A stretch of DNA of 64,000 nucleotides from Tigriopus japonicus. Taxonomy: Eukaryota > Arthropoda > Copepoda > Harpacticoida > Harpacticidae. Shown piece by piece: positions 60,558 through 64,000 of this stretch; position 1 is the first letter of the stretch; each line of letters opens with the position of its first letter. The stretch covers positions 7,318,250 to 7,382,249 of the forward strand of contig CM021323.1 of the NCBI GenBank assembly GCA_010645155.1. Direction: 5' to 3'. The position numbers were made by a program, and so were the translations under genes. Below the pieces are notes generated by a model, which saw only the letters and a list, made by a program, of their open reading frames with translations, was not told the DNA's origin and made no database searches.

Positions 60558-61565
60558 CAATGCTACTGGTACATGAACGCTGCTACAACTCCGTTGAATG
60601 TATGTACTCATTCACAGTTCTGTTCGTGTACACATGCTTTTAGACTAGAGGCTCATTTCCACTAGCCTTGGTGCATTTTTCGAAGCCCCTACGGAAGAAT
60701 ACGAGTTTGGTGGTGGGAGTGTATGAAATACTTACAACTAACAACTGTAGTGGGGGCCACTCTCCGGGAAAACCACACCATGAGATGAGTTATGGAGTGA
60801 CAGGAAAACCAAAAGGGGATTTTTTAGAAGGGAAATTGAAATCTGGTTGTGGAGATGGAATGACTTGAACTTGGCAAGGGGAACCGCCTTCCGTCTTCGG
60901 AATAGTGATTATTTCAACTTTTTCTTTCCACTTTTGGAACTCCGTCGGACATGCGAAAAGACTGTTTTTCCAAACAGAAAATCGCGAGTTCCATAAAAAC
61001 ACTAGGTCTAGGAACCACACCAGTGAAAGTCCACCAAGATGTTTACATTTAATAGGAAAAGTTTTGACTTCAAAATTGTAGGTCTCCGAAGTCTTTCGTC
61101 TTTTTCGCCCTTTTAAAACTAACTGCGTGCCTTTTTTGAAGCGTGCTTCGCCATTTTGATCATGAGCTCAGGGAAGGGAAGGGCCTCATGGAGTTGCACT
61201 CAAATTTGAAACTCGCTCAACAAAGGCAGATCATGTCAGAGTCTGACAGATTTTCTGCCAAGATTGTGGTTCCAGATATCAAGGACCACCCTGAAATTGG
61301 GCTTGTTAATTTCCTCCGATAACATCACTGAGCTACTTTGAGCCAAAAGCCGAACCCATGGCGATGATATCTGAGGGGATTTCAATGGCGTTTAAAGCGT
61401 TGAGAGGTGATCGCTACCACCCATCAGTCTTGCCATTCGAAAGAGCGATCTCGAGAGGGAAATAGAATTTCCATGCCATCTCTTTCTCTATACTTAAAAG
61501 GCTGTGTGAGTGTGAGTCTCTCCCACAAAAATTCATGTTCAAATGCATTTTCTTCCCAAGCATGG

Positions 61566-61587
61566 ACGAACGAACGAACGAACGAAC
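61566..61587. repeat. (GAAC)n microsatellite
   Basis: ACGAACGAACGAACGAAC. Confidence 0.9.
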
Positions 61588-64000
61588 CGAGTTGTGCATT
61601 GACTCAAAAACTTCACACAGGGCCAAAATAGAGAGACCGAGTGCGAGGCTCCAAAGATCACGCGGGCATTCATTCAAAATCGAGTACTATTGACAAGCTG
61701 CAACTTTTTGTCAATGTTTTTTACCCCTCGATTGTAGAGTTTTCGATCCATTTTGCTCCATACCCATATTTTGTGAGGGCTTGTTAGTTAGCAGAGCTCA
61801 TCCGAAAGAAACTTTGGGCTTATCCGAAATGCACACTTGAGATGATCCACTTTCCAGCACGAAGAGATCTAACTGGCTTCAAATACGTCTTGGGTCATCT
61901 TTGAGCATTTTTTTAGATCGTGTTTCGACCCCAAGTCTGACAATAAAGAAACTACTGCTGCCTGCACAAGTTTGAGCCCCCCTTCCTTCTACATAGCATA
62001 GCAGTATACAGTACAATATATCGTGGTCCTTGTTGCGTGGCAGACAGCAGCGAGTTACTCGACGGTCCAATATTTGCTCAGCAAACAGAAGGGTTTGTTT
62101 AATCTGCAAACACCTGAGATCGAGAACTAAAGTATATTCCTCGTACGTAGAGAAACAGACGATCGAGCTCAGGCCTCAACGCGGGGGTTCCGGATCGATC
62201 ACTGAAAGACAAAACTGCTGCTGCAACAACAGCAAAAATGAGCAGGCCTCTTGCGACAACAACTCCGTTCCTTTTGGGTGTACCCTTTTAGAGTTATAAG
62301 CAGACAATTTAATTTTGGCCTTGTTGTCGCACTTAAATTCGGGAGTGTGAACATTCCAAACCGGTTTCGATGTAGCACGAGATTCTCAATGCGTTTTTTT
62401 AGCATCTTGAAGAGGAACATTGTATTGAAGTATGGGCAATTCAAAGCTCCACAAGAACGTGAGTGTTACCCAAACGAAATTGGTCCAACTTACGAAACAC
62501 ATTCCGAAACAAATAAATCTTTATAATTCTGAGCGCGATTCGTCATAAACTTTGTTAGGAGTTGGCAGTTTCCCCTCCTGACATGATATATCAGAGGGCT
62601 TTTTGTTTCAGATCCCCATACATTACTTGAAAGGTGCGGCAAGTTTCCTTTTCAACCTGGTGATTAAGAACTGTGGTGAAAGTCCGAAACTTGGACTTTC
62701 AGACTCTATAATTTGGAAATATTGTGCTGACCAAGACGAGAAGAAGGTTTGTTAGTTGGGAGTGACTTGAGGGTGATTCAAATGACTCAACAGTCTTGCT
62801 TGAAGTAACTTTTCAACGTGAGTCGATTTTGGTCCTGGCAGGTGAGTTTACTGCTTGGAGAGTCCTACTGTAATTTAACATTGATTTTTCCTTTGAAGAA
62901 TCACGATCGTTTTCTCCGCTTCAATATTACGTTTCGCAATCTATCGGGGAAAACGACATCCTTTTTAAGCAACATCATTATTATTTTCGTCACTCAATGA
63001 AAAGGAGAGTGACTTCTAGCCCTAGAATTAGGACTATTACATCATCATCAACAGTGATCACCCTCATTTAAAGAAATGGACTCATAACAAATATGAACAA
63101 GACCGAATGGCAATAATGAGGGCTCCTCGATCAGGGTTAACACTTAGGGATTGGAAATATTGATTGAGGCGTGGCTGAGTTTGTGAACGAGCTTTATAAA
63201 TGCATTAGCCTTGCCATGAACAATCATCAAAAATGACCTTGTGCTATTACGTCCGTTTATTTCCGAGTATGGCTCACTTCTAAGAGACTCACTCCAACTT
63301 TTTCGGGAGCGGAAAATTCCAAGGATTTCACTCAAGCTCCAAAGTTCATGCGTCCCCATCACATCAACTCCAATAAAATGTCGATTCCAGCACATAATTG
63401 TCCATCAAAATTTGGGATATCACTGTCAAGCAGTCAAGTTAGAGAAGGAACCTTTGGGAAATCTACCAATTTGGACAGGCAACGAACACATAGGTCTGAA
63501 GCCCGTCAAATCCAGGAGATACCCGTCAAAACCCGCCGAGGTTCACGTTTACATTTGAACTTTTCATTTTAAATCCCAATCGCCCAGTTCATAGACTTTT
63601 CGTCGTTTGAACCCCTCCAAGTCCTCGTATTTGTCTTGACCATTTTGTCTCGAGCTGTCTCTGCATCTCCGAAGAGTTGGATCCTACTGAAGAGAGGAGC
63701 AAATGAAATACGATCCTGGGTCTCGGTTCTCAATTCGTCAAGATTTCGCTTGTTCCTTGGACAGTGAAGTGCTTCAATGTCTCTGAAGTGAGTCTGAACC
63801 TGAACCCTCCCCGCTCATCCACAACATATTCCTCTGCCTCAGCAAACTGGGCACCGGTCAAATTTCCATGGCTTGGGGGACGAACCTACGTCTGTACAGA
63901 GCTGAACTGTCGTTCACCAAATACTGTTACTCTTGAGGTTATTCACCTCAAACAAGTGTGGAAGGAGGCGAATTCATTCAGGATTTGACATCGAAGTTGG

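Larger units (their letters stand above)
47200..64000. other. No gene supported; microsatellite-rich non-coding DNA
   Basis: I searched this 16.8 kb for the missing 4E-BP exon (TRIIYDR-like) and for recognisable domains and found none. The many ORFs of 60-160 codons overlap each other in several frames and are mostly low complexity. The tract may be a distal intron of 4E-BP or intergenic. Microsatellites and one LINE-like tail are listed separately. A minus-strand stretch at 54602-55085 reads somewhat like protein but lacks a convincing gene structure. Confidence 0.4.

Overview
The window is AT-rich nuclear DNA from an animal, most likely an arthropod. The evidence is canonical GT-AG introns with AATAAA signals, a Sec24 coat gene split over 15 coding exons, a 4E-BP gene with the TTPGG repeat, TTAGG-type (arthropod telomere-like) repeats inside transposons, and a CsRn1-type LTR retrotransposon. 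A crustacean such as a copepod is plausible, but the sequence alone does not fix the genus. There is no bacterial-style operon, CRISPR array or phage.

Layout. 1-6 kb: mostly non-coding, with a 1.13-kb imperfect palindrome (1870-3001), a LINE-like tail and a 60-residue secreted peptide gene (3847-4029, minus). 6.26-7.86 kb: a four-exon minus-strand gene for a Cys/Tyr/Lys-repeat secreted protein. 9.95-10.65 kb: a hAT-type MITE next to a tRNA-derived SINE with a 40-bp target duplication. 11.4-28.7 kb: the minus-strand Sec24 gene, rebuilt here exon by exon with consistent reading phase (1041 aa). Its 4.2-kb ninth intron holds an intronless five-finger C2H2 gene on the opposite strand (17154-18737). 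Other Sec24 introns hold a mariner-like remnant, a foldback MITE and several low-copy repeats. 29-36.7 kb: no convincing gene; several inverted-repeat families.

36.7-37.85 kb: the first two coding exons of a plus-strand 4E-BP (translation repressor) gene. The exon with the eIF4E-binding motif was not found. 38.95-43.2 kb: a nearly complete Ty3/gypsy element of CsRn1 type with 83-bp LTRs, a tRNA-Trp primer site, gag, and pol in the -1 frame. A textbook frameshift signal (A AAA AAC next to the gag stop, 7-nt spacer, 9-bp stem) joins the two, and pol has one in-frame stop near its end. 43.5-47.2 kb: a nest of inverted-repeat transposons, including a hAT MITE with a perfect 8-bp target duplication and a Mutator-like MITE with a 9-bp duplication whose interior is TTAGG-type repeat. 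47.2-64 kb: no gene I can support; microsatellites, a LINE-like tail and scattered short ORFs. It may be distal intron of the 4E-BP gene or intergenic DNA.

Functionally the host genes are unrelated: vesicle coat (Sec24), transcription factor (zinc finger), translation control (4E-BP) and secreted proteins. The strongest unusual signals are in the mobile elements.
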